This document shows positions 36,668-46,409 of a stretch of DNA of 64,000 bases, piece by piece. The notes beneath the pieces were generated by a model, which was not told the origin of the DNA, did not search any database, and worked only from the letters and a program-made list of their open reading frames with translations. Origin of the DNA: Gemmatimonadaceae bacterium (GTDB lineage: Bacteria; Gemmatimonadota; Gemmatimonadetes; Gemmatimonadales; Gemmatimonadaceae); the NCBI GenBank assembly GCA_030835125.1, contig JAUQWM010000013.1:1-64000 (forward strand), read 5' to 3'. Positions within the stretch are counted from its first letter, which is position 1. Each line of letters opens with the position of its first letter. The position numbers and the translations under genes are program-made.

Positions 36668-37438
36668 ATGACGGCGCGCACTGTGCAGCTCGTGCTGCAC
36701 TATGACGGGACCGCCTTCGCCGGCTGGCAGCTCCAGCCCGAGCAACGGACCGTCCAGGGCGAAGTCGAGCGCGTGCTCGCCGGACTCTGCGGACATCGTG
36801 TGGTGGCTCAGGGAGCCGGCCGGACCGACGCGGGCGTGCACGCGCGCGGGCAGGCGGTCGGTGTACAAGTGCCGGAGAAGTGGACTGCGCCGAACCTTCG
36901 TCGCGCCCTCAACGCACTCCTCCCTGACGACGTGTGGGTCGCGGCGGCGCATGAGATGCGTCCCGAGTTCCATGCTCGTTTCAGCGCCACGTCCCGGCGT
37001 TATGCCTATCAGGTCGGTACAGACGAAGCGGCCCGCTCTCCCTTTCGGCGCAAGACCGAATGGGCGTACCGGCATCCGCTCAGGCGTGAGTGGCTGGACG
37101 AGTCGGCCGCCCTCCTGCTGGGCGAGCACCGATTCATCGGCTTCGCCGTCCGTGGCACCGCGCCCCCGACCGACTCGCATCGTTGCACGGTCCTGGAAGC
37201 GCGCTGGCTCGACCGGCCCGGCGGGCTCACCTTCATCATCGAGGCAAACCGCTTCCTCCATCACATGGTCCGGTTCCTCGTCGGAACGATGCTCGACCAG
37301 GCCAGCGGCAAGCGGGCCGCCACGGCCGTGAGCGATCTCCTCATCGCGGAGACGAACGACGAGGTCTCCCCACCGGCCCCTGCGCACGGCTTGACGCTCG
37401 AGCGCGTGACCTACCCGGCGGAGATGTACCTGCCATGA
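36668..37438 (+). CDS. truA: tRNA pseudouridine(38-40) synthase
   Basis: A 256-residue protein with the catalytic Asp in AGRTDAGVHARGQ and the family start LVLHYDGTAFAGWQLQP. Further motifs are FHARFSATSRRYAYQV and the C-terminal HHMVRFLVGTML. It modifies U38-40 in tRNA anticodon arms. It opens the plus-strand run that ends with purF; its stop overlaps the htrA start by 4 bp. Confidence 0.97.
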   Translation: MTARTVQLVLHYDGTAFAGWQLQPEQRTVQGEVERVLAGLCGHRVVAQGAGRTDAGVHARGQAVGVQVPEKWTAPNLRRALNALLPDDVWVAAAHEMRPEFHARFSATSRRYAYQVGTDEAARSPFRRKTEWAYRHPLRREWLDESAALLLGEHRFIGFAVRGTAPPTDSHRCTVLEARWLDRPGGLTFIIEANRFLHHMVRFLVGTMLDQASGKRAATAVSDLLIAETNDEVSPPAPAHGLTLERVTYPAEMYLP

Positions 37439-38844
37439 AGCTGACCATCACCTTCCTGACCTTCGTGTTCGTCGCCTGCCAGGGCGCGTCGCCGCCGGAT
37501 TCGAGCGCCCAGACCGTGCCCTCGTCGCGGCCGGCGTCGGCGGTGAGCCAGGAGATCGACTCGTCCCGGCGCACTGCCATCACCGAGGCGACCGCGCGCA
37601 TCGCCCCCGCGGTCGTGACCATCCAGACCGAGACGGTCGAGCGCATCCCGCCCGACATCTTCAGCATGTTCTTCGGAGCCGGGGGCGCCCAGCAGCGCGT
37701 GTCCCCGGGCATCGGATCCGGCTTCATCATTCGCGACAACGGCGTCATCGTGACGAACGCCCACGTCGTCCAGAACGCGACGCGCATTTCCGTCATGATG
37801 CGCGACGGCACCACCTACCCGGCGACCAAGCTGGGCGAGGACGAGACCAACGACCTTGCCGTGCTGAAGATCGACGCCCGCAACCTGCCTGTCGCGCCCC
37901 TCGGCGACTCCGATGCGCTCATGATCGGCGAGTGGGCGATCGCCATCGGCAATCCCTTCGGGTTCGTGCTCGCCAACTCGGAGCCCAGCGTGACCGCCGG
38001 CGTGATCTCCGCGACCGGACGCAACCTGCTCGGAAGCTCCGAGGGTGCCGGCGTGTACGTCGACATGATCCAGACGGATGCGTCGATCAACCCGGGCAAC
38101 TCGGGTGGCCCGCTCGTGAACGCCAGGGGTGAGGTGATCGGCGTCAACAGCTCGATCTACACACCCTCCCAGGGATCCGTGGGGCTGGGCTTTGCCATCC
38201 CGATCAACCGGGCCCGGCGGGTTGCAGATGACCTCATCGAGCACGGCCAGGTCCGGCGGCCCTGGATCGGCGAGCTGCTGCGGACACCCGCCGGCGCTAC
38301 CAACCCGCGCGACGTCATCACCTCGGGCGCGGTGCTGCGTGCCGTCGTTCCCGGCTCACCGGCCGCCCTCGCCGGGTTGCGGCCCGACGACCAGATCACG
38401 CGCGCCGGGAATCGGACAGTCCGCAACGCCTTCGACTGGGAAGCGGCCCGGCTCTCGCTCCGCGTCGGCGACCGCGTCCCGCTCGTGATCCGGCGTGGCA
38501 ACCGGGAGGTCACCATCACGGTCACGGTCGCCGACCGGCCCGAGGTGAGCGCGCCGAAGGTCACGGTGCTCCGCGAGATCGAACTGACGACGCTGACGCC
38601 GGCGATTCGCGCCGAGCGGGGCATCCGCAGCGCGCAGGGGGCGATGGTCACCAGCATCAGCAATCGCCTGCGCGACGAGATCGGGCTGGACGTCGGCGAC
38701 GTCATCCTCCAGGTCAACCGCAACGCCGTCCGCAGCGCCGAGGACGTGCAGCGCGCCATCAGCCAGGCCGGTCCACGCACCGTCTACCGCGCGTCCTTCG
38801 AGCGACGCGGCGTCTTCTACTACACCGACTTCGTCATCCAGTGA
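37435..38844 (+). CDS. HtrA/DegP-like periplasmic serine protease
   Basis: A 469-residue exported protease. An N-terminal hydrophobic segment ends VFVACQGAS, possibly a lipobox. The catalytic triad is His in VTNAHVV, Asp in ETNDLAVLKID and Ser in NPGNSGGPLV. Two PDZ domains follow (about 280-370, with SGAVLRAVVPGSPAALAGLRPDD, and 385-465, with DEIGLDVGDVILQVNRN). HtrA proteins degrade or refold damaged envelope proteins. It overlaps truA and purB by 4 bp at either end, which ties an envelope stress protease to the purine run. Confidence 0.93.
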   Translation: MKLTITFLTFVFVACQGASPPDSSAQTVPSSRPASAVSQEIDSSRRTAITEATARIAPAVVTIQTETVERIPPDIFSMFFGAGGAQQRVSPGIGSGFIIRDNGVIVTNAHVVQNATRISVMMRDGTTYPATKLGEDETNDLAVLKIDARNLPVAPLGDSDALMIGEWAIAIGNPFGFVLANSEPSVTAGVISATGRNLLGSSEGAGVYVDMIQTDASINPGNSGGPLVNARGEVIGVNSSIYTPSQGSVGLGFAIPINRARRVADDLIEHGQVRRPWIGELLRTPAGATNPRDVITSGAVLRAVVPGSPAALAGLRPDDQITRAGNRTVRNAFDWEAARLSLRVGDRVPLVIRRGNREVTITVTVADRPEVSAPKVTVLREIELTTLTPAIRAERGIRSAQGAMVTSISNRLRDEIGLDVGDVILQVNRNAVRSAEDVQRAISQAGPRTVYRASFERRGVFYYTDFVIQ

Positions 38845-40277
38845 GCAACCCGCGCGACACCTGGTCCTCCCCGCTCGCCGAACGGTACGCCTCGCGCGCG
38901 ATGCTGCAGCTCTGGTCGCCCGATCGCCGGTACGGGCTGTGGCGCCGGCTCTGGCTGGCCCTGGCCGAGGGCGAGCGCGCGCTGGGAGTCGCGATCCCCG
39001 AGGAAGCCCTGTCACAGATGCGGGCGCACCTCGATGACATCGACTTCGACGCGGTGGCACGCTACGAGAAGGAGTTCCGGCACGACGTCATGGCGCACGT
39101 CTACGCCTTTGCCGACGTCGCACCAGCCGCAAGAGCGTTCATTCACCTGGGTGCGACCAGCGCTTTCGTGACGGACAACGCCGACCTCGTGCTCATGCGC
39201 GAGGGGCTGCACCTGCTGCGCGCCAAGGTGATCGGGGTCGTGGCCGCGCTGGCGGCGTTCGCGAAGCAGTGGCGCGCGGAACCGACGCTCGGGTATACGC
39301 ACCTGCAGCCGGCACAACTCACCACGGTCGGCAAGCGCGCCACGCTGTGGATGCAGGACCTCGTGCTCGACCTGGCCGACCTGGACACGCGCATCGCCTC
39401 CATGCCGCTGCGCGGCGTGAAGGGAACCACCGGCACCCAGGCGTCGTTCCTGGAGATCTTCAAGGGCGAGCATGGGAAGGTGCGTGCCCTCGAGGCGCAT
39501 GTCTGCCGCGCGATGGGATTCGACCGGGCCCTGCCGGTCACCGGCCAGACCTACTCCCGCAAGCTCGACGCGCAGGTCCTGGGCGTGGTGTGCGGCATTG
39601 CCGCGTCGGCCGCGAAGTTCAGCAGCGACATCCGCATGCTGCAATCGTTCGGCGAGTTGAGCGAACCCTTCGAGAGCGGCCAGATCGGGTCTTCGGCCAT
39701 GGCCTACAAGCGAAACCCGATGCGGAGCGAGCGCATCGCCTCGCTCGCCAGGTTCACGGGATCGCTCGAGGCCAATGCCAACCAGACGCACGCGGTGCAG
39801 TATTTCGAGCGGACGCTGGACGACAGCGCCAACCGCCGGCTGGTCATTCCCGAATCCTTCCTCGCCACCGATGCCATCCTCCTGCTGATGGACAACATTG
39901 CACAGGGGCTCGAGGTGCACGGGGCACGCATCCACCAGCGGATCATGGACGAACTTCCGTTCATGGCCACCGAGCAGATCATCGTCCGCGGGGTCGAGGC
40001 CGGCGGCGACCGGCAGGCGATCCACGAAGTCATCCGTCGCCACAGCGTCGAGGCCGCGACCGCCATGAAGAACGAGGGACGGCACAACGACCTCTTCGAC
40101 CGCCTGGCCGCGGACCCGGAGTTCCCCGCCGGCGTCGACCTGCAGGCCGCCGCCGATCCGTCGCGGTTCGTGGGACGAGCCCCGGAGCAGGTCGACGAGT
40201 TCCTTGGCGAGGTGGTGGCGCCGATCCTCGCAACGGCCGGGGACATGAGCGCACACGCCGAGGCCATCCGCGTATGA
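38841..40277 (+). CDS. purB: Adenylosuccinate lyase, animal-like type
   Basis: A 478-residue fumarase-superfamily lyase with the signature [16 protein letters not shown], the catalytic-loop region around TQASFL, and [12 protein letters not shown]. It catalyses two steps of purine synthesis: SAICAR to AICAR, and adenylosuccinate to AMP. Long stretches ([42 protein letters not shown]) recall the vertebrate enzyme more than the E. coli (456-residue) or B. subtilis (431-residue) types. GTG start overlaps the htrA stop, and its stop overlaps the purC start. Confidence 0.96.
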   Translation: MSNPRDTWSSPLAERYASRAMLQLWSPDRRYGLWRRLWLALAEGERALGVAIPEEALSQMRAHLDDIDFDAVARYEKEFRHDVMAHVYAFADVAPAARAFIHLGATSAFVTDNADLVLMREGLHLLRAKVIGVVAALAAFAKQWRAEPTLGYTHLQPAQLTTVGKRATLWMQDLVLDLADLDTRIASMPLRGVKGTTGTQASFLEIFKGEHGKVRALEAHVCRAMGFDRALPVTGQTYSRKLDAQVLGVVCGIAASAAKFSSDIRMLQSFGELSEPFESGQIGSSAMAYKRNPMRSERIASLARFTGSLEANANQTHAVQYFERTLDDSANRRLVIPESFLATDAILLLMDNIAQGLEVHGARIHQRIMDELPFMATEQIIVRGVEAGGDRQAIHEVIRRHSVEAATAMKNEGRHNDLFDRLAADPEFPAGVDLQAAADPSRFVGRAPEQVDEFLGEVVAPILATAGDMSAHAEAIRV

Positions 40278-41191
40278 CGGTCGCCTACACGGAACTTCCC
40301 CTGACGCTCTGGCGGCGCGGGAAGGTCCGCGACGTCTACGAGGTCGATGAAGACCGCCTGCTGATCGTTGCCACCGACCGGGTTTCGGCCTTCGACGTCG
40401 TCATGCGCGAGACCGTGCCACACAAGGGGGCGGTGCTGACGCAGATCTCCGCCTGGTGGCTCCGTCAGCTCGGCGACATCGTGCCCCATCACATGATCAG
40501 CGCCGACGTCGACGAGATCCTCCACGCCATCCCCGCGCTTGCCGGCAGCCGGGCCGTGCTCGCCCAGCGTTCGATGCTCTGCCGCCGCACCGAGGTCTTT
40601 CCGGTGGAGTGCGTCGTGCGCGGCTACCTCGCCGGGTCGGCCTGGAAGGAATACCGCTCGTCAGGCACGCTCGCCGGTGAGCCGTTGCCGGAAGGCCTGC
40701 GGGAGAGCGACCGCCTGCCCAGCCCCATCTTCAGCCCGGCGACCAAGGCCGAGACGGGACACGACGAGAACATCACCCGCGAGCGCATGGCGTCCATCGT
40801 CGGCACGGACGCGGCGGCCCGCCTCGAGGCCCTGTCGATGGAGATCTATGCGTTCGGGAACCGCCGCGCCGAGCCGCGCGGGATCATCATCGCCGACACG
40901 AAGTTCGAGTTCGGCGTCATGGACGGCCAGGTGATGCTGGTGGACGAGGTCCTGACGCCCGACAGCTCGCGCTTCTGGCCGGCGGCGGACTACCAGCCCG
41001 GCCGCTCCCAGCCGAGCTTCGACAAGCAGCCGTTGCGCGACTACCTCGATGGCGAGCGGCGCGAGGGGCGGTGGGACGGCGATCCCCCCCCGCCGCGACT
41101 GCCGCGTGAGGTGGTGGCGGCGACGAGCACCCGCTACCTCGACGCCTTCGAGCGCATCACGGGCACGCGCCTCGCCGTGGAGGCCGCATGA
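40274..41191 (+). CDS. purC: Phosphoribosylaminoimidazole-succinocarboxamide synthase
   Basis: A 305-residue SAICAR synthase of the longer, yeast-like form. It starts with [30 protein letters not shown] (ATP-binding beta-hairpin), has [17 protein letters not shown], and the nucleotide/metal region [10 protein letters not shown] followed by [14 protein letters not shown]. It ligates aspartate to CAIR. The ATG overlaps the purB stop by ATGA, and the end overlaps psd in the same manner, so purB-purC are adjacent steps in one transcript. Confidence 0.97.
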   Translation: MTVAYTELPLTLWRRGKVRDVYEVDEDRLLIVATDRVSAFDVVMRETVPHKGAVLTQISAWWLRQLGDIVPHHMISADVDEILHAIPALAGSRAVLAQRSMLCRRTEVFPVECVVRGYLAGSAWKEYRSSGTLAGEPLPEGLRESDRLPSPIFSPATKAETGHDENITRERMASIVGTDAAARLEALSMEIYAFGNRRAEPRGIIIADTKFEFGVMDGQVMLVDEVLTPDSSRFWPAADYQPGRSQPSFDKQPLRDYLDGERREGRWDGDPPPPRLPREVVAATSTRYLDAFERITGTRLAVEAA

Positions 41192-41841
41192 GCTTCGCGC
41201 GCGAAGGACTGGTCTTCATCGGCATCGGCGCGGTGCTGGCCATCGGCGCGCTCGTCGCCGCCGTGCTCTGGCGGTCGTGGCCCCTGTGGCTCCTCGCGTT
41301 CGCCTTCCTGGTGCTGGCGCTCTGGACCGCCTGGTTCTTCCGCGACCCGGAACGGACCGGCCAACGGGGTGGCGAGATCGTGATCGCCCCGGCCGACGGG
41401 CGCGTGGTCATGATCACCGAGGTGGACGAGCCGGCCTTCCTGCACGGGCGCGCCCTGCGGATCTCGATCTTCATGAACGTCTTCAACGTGCACGTCAACC
41501 GGTACCCGGTGTCGGGCACCGTCCGGTTCGTGCACTACAACCCCGGCAAGTTCCTGAATGCCGCGACCGACAAGTCGAGCCTCGAGAACGAGCAGATGTC
41601 GGTCGGCATCGAGCACGACTCGACGCGCGTCCTCGTCAGGCAGATCGCGGGGCTGGTGGCCCGCCGCATCGTGACCTACAGCCGTGAGGGCGACCAGGTG
41701 GAACAGGGAGAGCGCATGGGCATCATCCGGTTCGGGTCGCGGGTGGACGTCTTCCTGCCCACGACGGCCGTGCCCTCGATCGCGGTCGGGGCAACGACGC
41801 TCGCCGGCGTGACCGTCATCGCGCGCCTGGGCGGATCATGA
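41188..41841 (+). CDS. psd: Phosphatidylserine decarboxylase
   Basis: A 217-residue short-type Psd with two N-terminal membrane helices (about 8-50), then [37 protein letters not shown] and the C-terminal RFGSRVDVF. The GS in that motif is the self-cleavage site that makes the pyruvoyl group. It decarboxylates phosphatidylserine to phosphatidylethanolamine at the inner membrane. The next gene, pssA, supplies the substrate. Both overlap their neighbours by 4 bp and lie between purC and purS. Confidence 0.95.
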   Translation: MSFAREGLVFIGIGAVLAIGALVAAVLWRSWPLWLLAFAFLVLALWTAWFFRDPERTGQRGGEIVIAPADGRVVMITEVDEPAFLHGRALRISIFMNVFNVHVNRYPVSGTVRFVHYNPGKFLNAATDKSSLENEQMSVGIEHDSTRVLVRQIAGLVARRIVTYSREGDQVEQGERMGIIRFGSRVDVFLPTTAVPSIAVGATTLAGVTVIARLGGS

Positions 41842-42713
41842 TCGAACCCGTCCGGCGGCCCGCCCGCCGACCGATCGTCCTCCTCCCGAACGGGTTCACG
41901 CTCCTCAACCTGTTCCTCGGGGTCTTCTCGATCGTCGCCGCCAGCCGCGGCAACTACAGTGCGGCCGGCCTGTACATCGTGCTGGGCGGCGTCGCCGATG
42001 CGATCGACGGCCGCGTGGCCCGCGCGACCAAGTCCGGCACGCGCTTCGGGTCCGAGCTCGATTCCCTCGTCGACGCGATCTCGTTCGGGCTCGCGCCGGC
42101 GCTCCTGATGTACTTCGCCGTCTTCAACGAGCACCGCTGGGACTGGATCTGGTGCTACCTCTTCACGATGTGCGCGGTCATCCGGCTCGCCCGGTTCAAC
42201 GTCGAGCAGGCCGGACGTGCCAAGACGTACTTCAACGGCCTGCCCAGCCCGATGGCGGGCCTCACGCTGGCGACCTTCTACTGGTTCCGGGAATCGGACC
42301 TGTACCAGACGGAGCTGCTCGTCGACCTGCCCTGGCCCGTCATGCTGCGCTTCATCATGGTCGGGCTCTCGTTCCTCATGATCAGCCAGGTGCGGTACGC
42401 GGCAGTGCCGACGATCGGCTATCGTTCAGTGCGTGAGATCCTGGGGACGCTCCTGGTGGTCGGCACACTCGTCGGCGTCGTGTTCCTGCCCAAGACCTTC
42501 TTCTTCCCTGCCCTGATGGCGTACGTGACGTTTGGCGTGGCGCGCACGGTGTTCGTGGGCTTCCTCGACCGCCGCCCATCGTACGATGAACTCGAACGCG
42601 AGATTGGCGCCCAGGGTACCCTGATCGAGGGCGAGCATCGTCGCCGTCGGCGGCGCCGGCAGGGCCGGCCCGGGCCGCCAGAGAACACTCCTCCAGAGGG
42701 ACCACGGGCATGA
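41838..42713 (+). CDS. pssA: CDP-diacylglycerol-serine O-phosphatidyltransferase
   Basis: A 291-residue membrane enzyme of the CDP-alcohol phosphotransferase family. It carries the motif DAIDGRVARATKSGTRFG followed by SELDSLVDAISFG (DGxxAR...G...D...D). Six or so membrane segments follow through residue 240, then a basic Arg-rich tail (EHRRRRRRRQGRPG). It makes phosphatidylserine, which Psd converts to phosphatidylethanolamine. It overlaps psd upstream and purS downstream by 4 bp. Confidence 0.95.
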   Translation: MIEPVRRPARRPIVLLPNGFTLLNLFLGVFSIVAASRGNYSAAGLYIVLGGVADAIDGRVARATKSGTRFGSELDSLVDAISFGLAPALLMYFAVFNEHRWDWIWCYLFTMCAVIRLARFNVEQAGRAKTYFNGLPSPMAGLTLATFYWFRESDLYQTELLVDLPWPVMLRFIMVGLSFLMISQVRYAAVPTIGYRSVREILGTLLVVGTLVGVVFLPKTFFFPALMAYVTFGVARTVFVGFLDRRPSYDELEREIGAQGTLIEGEHRRRRRRRQGRPGPPENTPPEGPRA

Positions 42714-42967
42714 CCCGCTTTCGTGTCGCTGTCCACATCGTTCCCCGCAAGGGCGTCCTCGACCCGCAGGGCAAGGCGGTTTCGGATGCCCTGCACGCCC
42801 TCGGCTTCAGCGCGGTACACGAGACGCGCGTCGGTCGCCACCTCGTCCTCGACCTGGATGCGGCCGACCGGAGCGCCGCGGAGTCATCGGTGCGGGGCAT
42901 GTGCGACAAGCTCCTGGCCAACCCCGTCACCGAGGACTATGAAATTGCCGGGGTGACCACCCCGTGA
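42710..42967 (+). CDS. purS: Phosphoribosylformylglycinamidine synthase subunit PurS
   Basis: An 85-residue protein with the fold and signature of PurS: VAVHIVPRKGVLDPQGKAVSDALHALGF, later VRGMCDKLLANPVTEDYEI. It is the small scaffolding subunit that joins PurQ to the short PurL. ATG overlaps the pssA stop; its TGA overlaps the purQ GTG. Confidence 0.96.
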   Translation: MTRFRVAVHIVPRKGVLDPQGKAVSDALHALGFSAVHETRVGRHLVLDLDAADRSAAESSVRGMCDKLLANPVTEDYEIAGVTTP

Positions 42968-43653
42968 AGGTCGGCATCGTGACCTTTCCCGGGTCGAATC
43001 GCGAAGTGGATGCGAGCCTCGCGGCCCAGGCCGTTGGCGCGGAGGTCGTCACGCTCTGGCACAAGGACCACGACCTCCAGGGCGCCGATGTCATCATCCT
43101 GCCCGGTGGCTTCAGCTACGGCGACTACCTGCGCGCCGGCGCGATCGCGCGCTTCAGTCCCATCATGCAGGAAGTGGTGGAGCACGCGAAGCGCGGAGGC
43201 CCGGTCCTGGGCATCTGCAACGGCTTCCAGATCCTCTGCGAGGCGCACCTGCTGCCCGGGGCGCTCCTCCGGAACGCCAGCCTGCGCTTCGCGAGCCAGT
43301 GGGTGACGTTGCGGGTCGAGAACGCGGACACACTCTTCACCAGCGCGTATGAAGCCGGCCAGTTGATCCGCGTTCCCGTGGCCCACGGTGACGGCCGGTT
43401 CACCGCCGACGCCGACACGATCACCGCCCTCGAAGAAGCCGGGCAGGTGGTGTTCCGCTATGTCGACCGCCAGGGCAATCCGCTTCCGGCCGCCAACCCG
43501 AACGGTTCGCTGAACGACATCGCCGGCATCGTGAACGATCGCGGCAACGTGCTCGGGTTGATGCCGCACCCCGAAGACGCCGTGGATCCCCTGCTCGGCT
43601 CCACCGATGGACTCGGGTTGTTCGAGTCGCTCCTCTCCCGCGTGGCAGCCTGA
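42964..43653 (+). CDS. purQ: Phosphoribosylformylglycinamidine synthase subunit PurQ
   Basis: A 229-residue class I glutamine amidotransferase. The nucleophile Cys is in GPVLGICNGFQIL, and the His/Glu pair is in GLMPHPEDAVDP. It begins KVGIVTFPGSNREVDA, the usual PurQ start. It provides ammonia to PurL for FGAM formation. It overlaps purS by 4 bp and is followed by a heptad array and a small zinc-ribbon gene before purL. Confidence 0.97.
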   Translation: MKVGIVTFPGSNREVDASLAAQAVGAEVVTLWHKDHDLQGADVIILPGGFSYGDYLRAGAIARFSPIMQEVVEHAKRGGPVLGICNGFQILCEAHLLPGALLRNASLRFASQWVTLRVENADTLFTSAYEAGQLIRVPVAHGDGRFTADADTITALEEAGQVVFRYVDRQGNPLPAANPNGSLNDIAGIVNDRGNVLGLMPHPEDAVDPLLGSTDGLGLFESLLSRVAA

Positions 43654-43655
43654 CA

Positions 43656-43690
43656 CCCCGACCCCTGACCTCCGACCCCTGCCCCCCATC
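43656..43690. repeat. Heptad tandem array (CCCCGAC/CCCTGAC)
   Basis: Five 7-bp units: CCCCGAC, CCCTGAC, CTCCGAC, CCCTGCC, CCCCATC. It starts 2 bp after the purQ stop and ends 6 bp before the ATG of the zinc-ribbon gene, so it covers the usual ribosome-binding position. Its text is close to the GACCTCn array at 62013. Confidence 0.75.
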
Positions 43691-43696
43691 CCGACC

Positions 43697-44002
43697 ATGG
43701 ACGACTTCAAGCCGACCAAGGGTGAAGACGAGTACTTCGTCAAGCTCGATGCGGACCTCATCAAGGCCCAGCGTGCCAAGCTCGACGCCGACCGCGCCAG
43801 GGCCGAGCGCGACTCCCATTTCATGCGCTGCCCCAAGTGCGGCGGACAGCTCGAGGAGGTCGAGTTTCACCACATGAAGATCGACCGCTGCCAGGACTGC
43901 GGCGGGATCTGGCTCGACAAGGGCGAAATGGAGATGCTCGAGCACATCGACCAGAGCAACATCCGGAGTTTCGTGCGGACGATGTTCGGCCTCAAGAAAT
44001 GA
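43697..44002 (+). CDS. Small zinc-ribbon protein (TFIIB-type zf)
   Basis: A 101-residue protein. An N-terminal charged helix (residues 10-40) is followed by a zinc ribbon [13 protein letters not shown]...[19 protein letters not shown], the zf-TFIIB signature (CPxCxxxL...CxxCxGxWLDxGE). Function unknown. The ATG at 43697 was chosen because the family begins here; no clear Shine-Dalgarno precedes it, only the heptad array. The stop overlaps the purL ATG by 4 bp, so it is translated with the purine genes although not a known pathway member. Confidence 0.85.
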   Translation: MDDFKPTKGEDEYFVKLDADLIKAQRAKLDADRARAERDSHFMRCPKCGGQLEEVEFHHMKIDRCQDCGGIWLDKGEMEMLEHIDQSNIRSFVRTMFGLKK

Positions 44003-46323
44003 GCGCCGTCCCCCGACCCGGAGACCCTGTCATCACGCCCGCGCTCGTCGCCGAGCATGGGCTTACGTACGAGGAGTACGAGAAGCTGGTCGCGATGCTC
44101 GGCCGGACGCCCACGTTCACGGAACTGGGCGTGGTCAGCGCGCTGTGGAGCGAGCACTGCTCGTACAAGCACTCCCGTCCGCTGTTGAAGACGCTGCCGA
44201 CGAAGGGGAAGCATGTGCTGCAGGGCCCTGGGGAGAATGCCGGGGTCATCGCGGTCGGAGACGGGCTGGCGGTCGCGTTCAAGATCGAGTCGCACAACCA
44301 TCCCTCGGCCGTGGAGCCGTATCAGGGCGCCGCGACCGGCGTTGGCGGGATCCTGCGTGACGTGTTCACCATGGGCGCCCGGCCCATTGCCCTGCTGAAC
44401 TCCCTGCGATTTGGTGGGCTCGAGCATCCACGGACGCGGTGGCTGGTCGCCGGGGTCGTGAAGGGCATCGGGGACTACGGCAACTGCATGGGTGTGCCGA
44501 CGGTGGCGGGCGAAGTGGTGTTCGACGATGCGTATGCGGGGAACCCGCTCGTCAACGCGATGTGTGTCGGCGTCATGCGCGAGGAGGAGCTCATGCGCGC
44601 GGTGGCCAGCGGCATCGGCAACCCGATCATCGCCGTCGGCGCGCGCACGGGACGTGATGGCATCCACGGGGCCTCCTTCGCGTCGGAGGACCTTTCCCAC
44701 GAGAGCGACGCCAAGCGCCCGCGCGTCCAGGTCGGCGACCCGTTCACGGAGAAGCTGCTCCTCGAGGCATCCCTGGAACTGATCCGGAGCGGACACATCG
44801 TCGCCATCCAGGACATGGGCGCCGCCGGCCTGACGAGTTCCTCGGCCGAGATGGCCGCCCGCGGCGACGTGGGCGTGGAGATCGACGTGACGAAGATGCC
44901 ACTGCGCGAAGAGGGGATGACGCCGTACGAGATCCTGCTCAGCGAGTCGCAGGAGCGGATGCTGGTGGTGGCGAAGAAGGGTCGCGAGGAGCAGGTCCGC
45001 GCCATCCTGGCCCGGTGGGACCTTACCGCCGAGGTGATCGGCGAGGTGATTGCGGAGCCGGTGTACCGGGTGAAGGAGGGAGACCGCGTGGTCGCGGAGT
45101 TCCCGGGCTCGCGCCTCGTCACCGACTGCCCGGTCTATTCCCCGGAAGCACGGGAGAGCGACGCCATTCGCGCCGAACGGGAACGCGACGTCGAGGCGAT
45201 CCTGCCGCGTGCCGAGGAAGCGGACGCGATGTGGACCCTGGAGCAGTTGCTGTCGTCGCCCACGATCGCGAGCAAGACCTGGGTCGTCAGGCAGTACGAC
45301 AGTACGGTCCGGGCCAGCACGATCGTCGGCCCCGGCCCGGCGGATGCCGCGGTGGTCATGCTCCGCGGGACCCGGCGCGCGCTGGCCCTCAAGACCGACT
45401 GCAACGGGCGCTACGTGCACCTCGACCCGCGCACGGGCGGCCGGATCGCGGTGGCCGAGGCGGCGCGCAACGTCGCCTGCGCGGGCGGCCGGCCGATGGC
45501 GATCACGAACTGCCTCAATTTCGGGAACCCCCGGCGGCCGGAGGTGTTCTTCCAGTTCCGCGAGGCCGTGGCGGGCATGGGAGAGGCGTGCGAAGCGTTA
45601 GGCACGCCGGTGACCGGCGGCAACGTCTCCTTCTACAACGAGAGCCCGGCCGGCGCGGTCTACCCGACACCCACCATCGGCATGGTGGGCCTCCTCGAGG
45701 ATGTGTCGCAGGCCACGACCGCCGTGTTCCGGACCCCGGGCGACGCGATCCTCCTGCTGGGGGAGAACACCGACGAGCTCGGTGCAAGCGAGTACCTGCG
45801 CTGGGTGCACGGCGTGGTGGGTGGCAGGCCTCCCGCCTGCGACGTCGCCGCGGAACGGCGACTCGTGGATACCCTTCTCGAGGCCATCGCGGACGCCACG
45901 ATCGCGTCGGCACACGACTGCAGCGATGGCGGGCTGGCGGTGGCCATTGCCGAATGCTGTGTCATGGATGAGGACGCGCCGTTCGGGGCGACCGTGGACC
46001 TGTCGCCGTGGGCCGGGCTGACGCTCCGGGCCCTGTTGTTTGGCGAGGCCCAGGGCCGGATTGTGGTATCTTCCCCTGACCCGGCGGCGGTGCTCGGAAT
46101 CGCGGCAAGGCATGGCGTCCCGGCGACACGGATCGGAACGGTCGGCGAGCCGAACGGAAGCCTCGTCATGCAGGTCGGCAGCAACCGGTTCCAGGCCTCG
46201 GTGTCACGGCTCGCGGCGGCGTACCACGGCGCCATCCCTGCCATGATGTCGCGAGTGGCAACGGCAACGGATGAGGAAGAGGCATCAGGCATCAGGCATC
46301 AGGCATCTGGGGTGGGTGTTTGA
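43999..46323 (+). CDS. purL: Phosphoribosylformylglycinamidine synthase subunit PurL (short form)
   Basis: A 774-residue protein of the short, PurS/PurQ-dependent type, with [31 protein letters not shown] (ATP/FGAR site), and a second-half repeat of the AIR-synthase fold ([30 protein letters not shown]). It converts FGAR to FGAM. The last 20 or so residues ([15 protein letters not shown]) are encoded by a heptad repeat and have no family counterpart, so the original stop was probably earlier. ATG overlaps the zinc-ribbon stop. Confidence 0.96.
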   Translation: MSAVPRPGDPVITPALVAEHGLTYEEYEKLVAMLGRTPTFTELGVVSALWSEHCSYKHSRPLLKTLPTKGKHVLQGPGENAGVIAVGDGLAVAFKIESHNHPSAVEPYQGAATGVGGILRDVFTMGARPIALLNSLRFGGLEHPRTRWLVAGVVKGIGDYGNCMGVPTVAGEVVFDDAYAGNPLVNAMCVGVMREEELMRAVASGIGNPIIAVGARTGRDGIHGASFASEDLSHESDAKRPRVQVGDPFTEKLLLEASLELIRSGHIVAIQDMGAAGLTSSSAEMAARGDVGVEIDVTKMPLREEGMTPYEILLSESQERMLVVAKKGREEQVRAILARWDLTAEVIGEVIAEPVYRVKEGDRVVAEFPGSRLVTDCPVYSPEARESDAIRAERERDVEAILPRAEEADAMWTLEQLLSSPTIASKTWVVRQYDSTVRASTIVGPGPADAAVVMLRGTRRALALKTDCNGRYVHLDPRTGGRIAVAEAARNVACAGGRPMAITNCLNFGNPRRPEVFFQFREAVAGMGEACEALGTPVTGGNVSFYNESPAGAVYPTPTIGMVGLLEDVSQATTAVFRTPGDAILLLGENTDELGASEYLRWVHGVVGGRPPACDVAAERRLVDTLLEAIADATIASAHDCSDGGLAVAIAECCVMDEDAPFGATVDLSPWAGLTLRALLFGEAQGRIVVSSPDPAAVLGIAARHGVPATRIGTVGEPNGSLVMQVGSNRFQASVSRLAAAYHGAIPAMMSRVATATDEEEASGIRHQASGVGV

Positions 46324-46372
46324 TCGTCAATGCCCGATGCCTGATGCCCGATGCCCGATGCCTGATGCCTTG
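46281..46372. repeat. Inverted pair of heptad arrays between purL and purF
   Basis: Left array 46281-46308: GGCATCA three times and GGCATCT. Right array 46331-46372: TGCCCGA, TGCCTGA, TGCCCGA, TGCCCGA, TGCCTGA, TGCCTTG. The right array is the reverse complement of the left in register (TGATGCC), so the transcript can fold into a stem of about 28 bp around a 22-bp loop. The left arm is inside the purL coding sequence, and the right arm ends 37 bp before the purF ATG. Confidence 0.85.
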
Positions 46373-46409
46373 CAGGTTTGAGGCTGTCTAGTGTCCAAGG
46401 AGTCATAGG

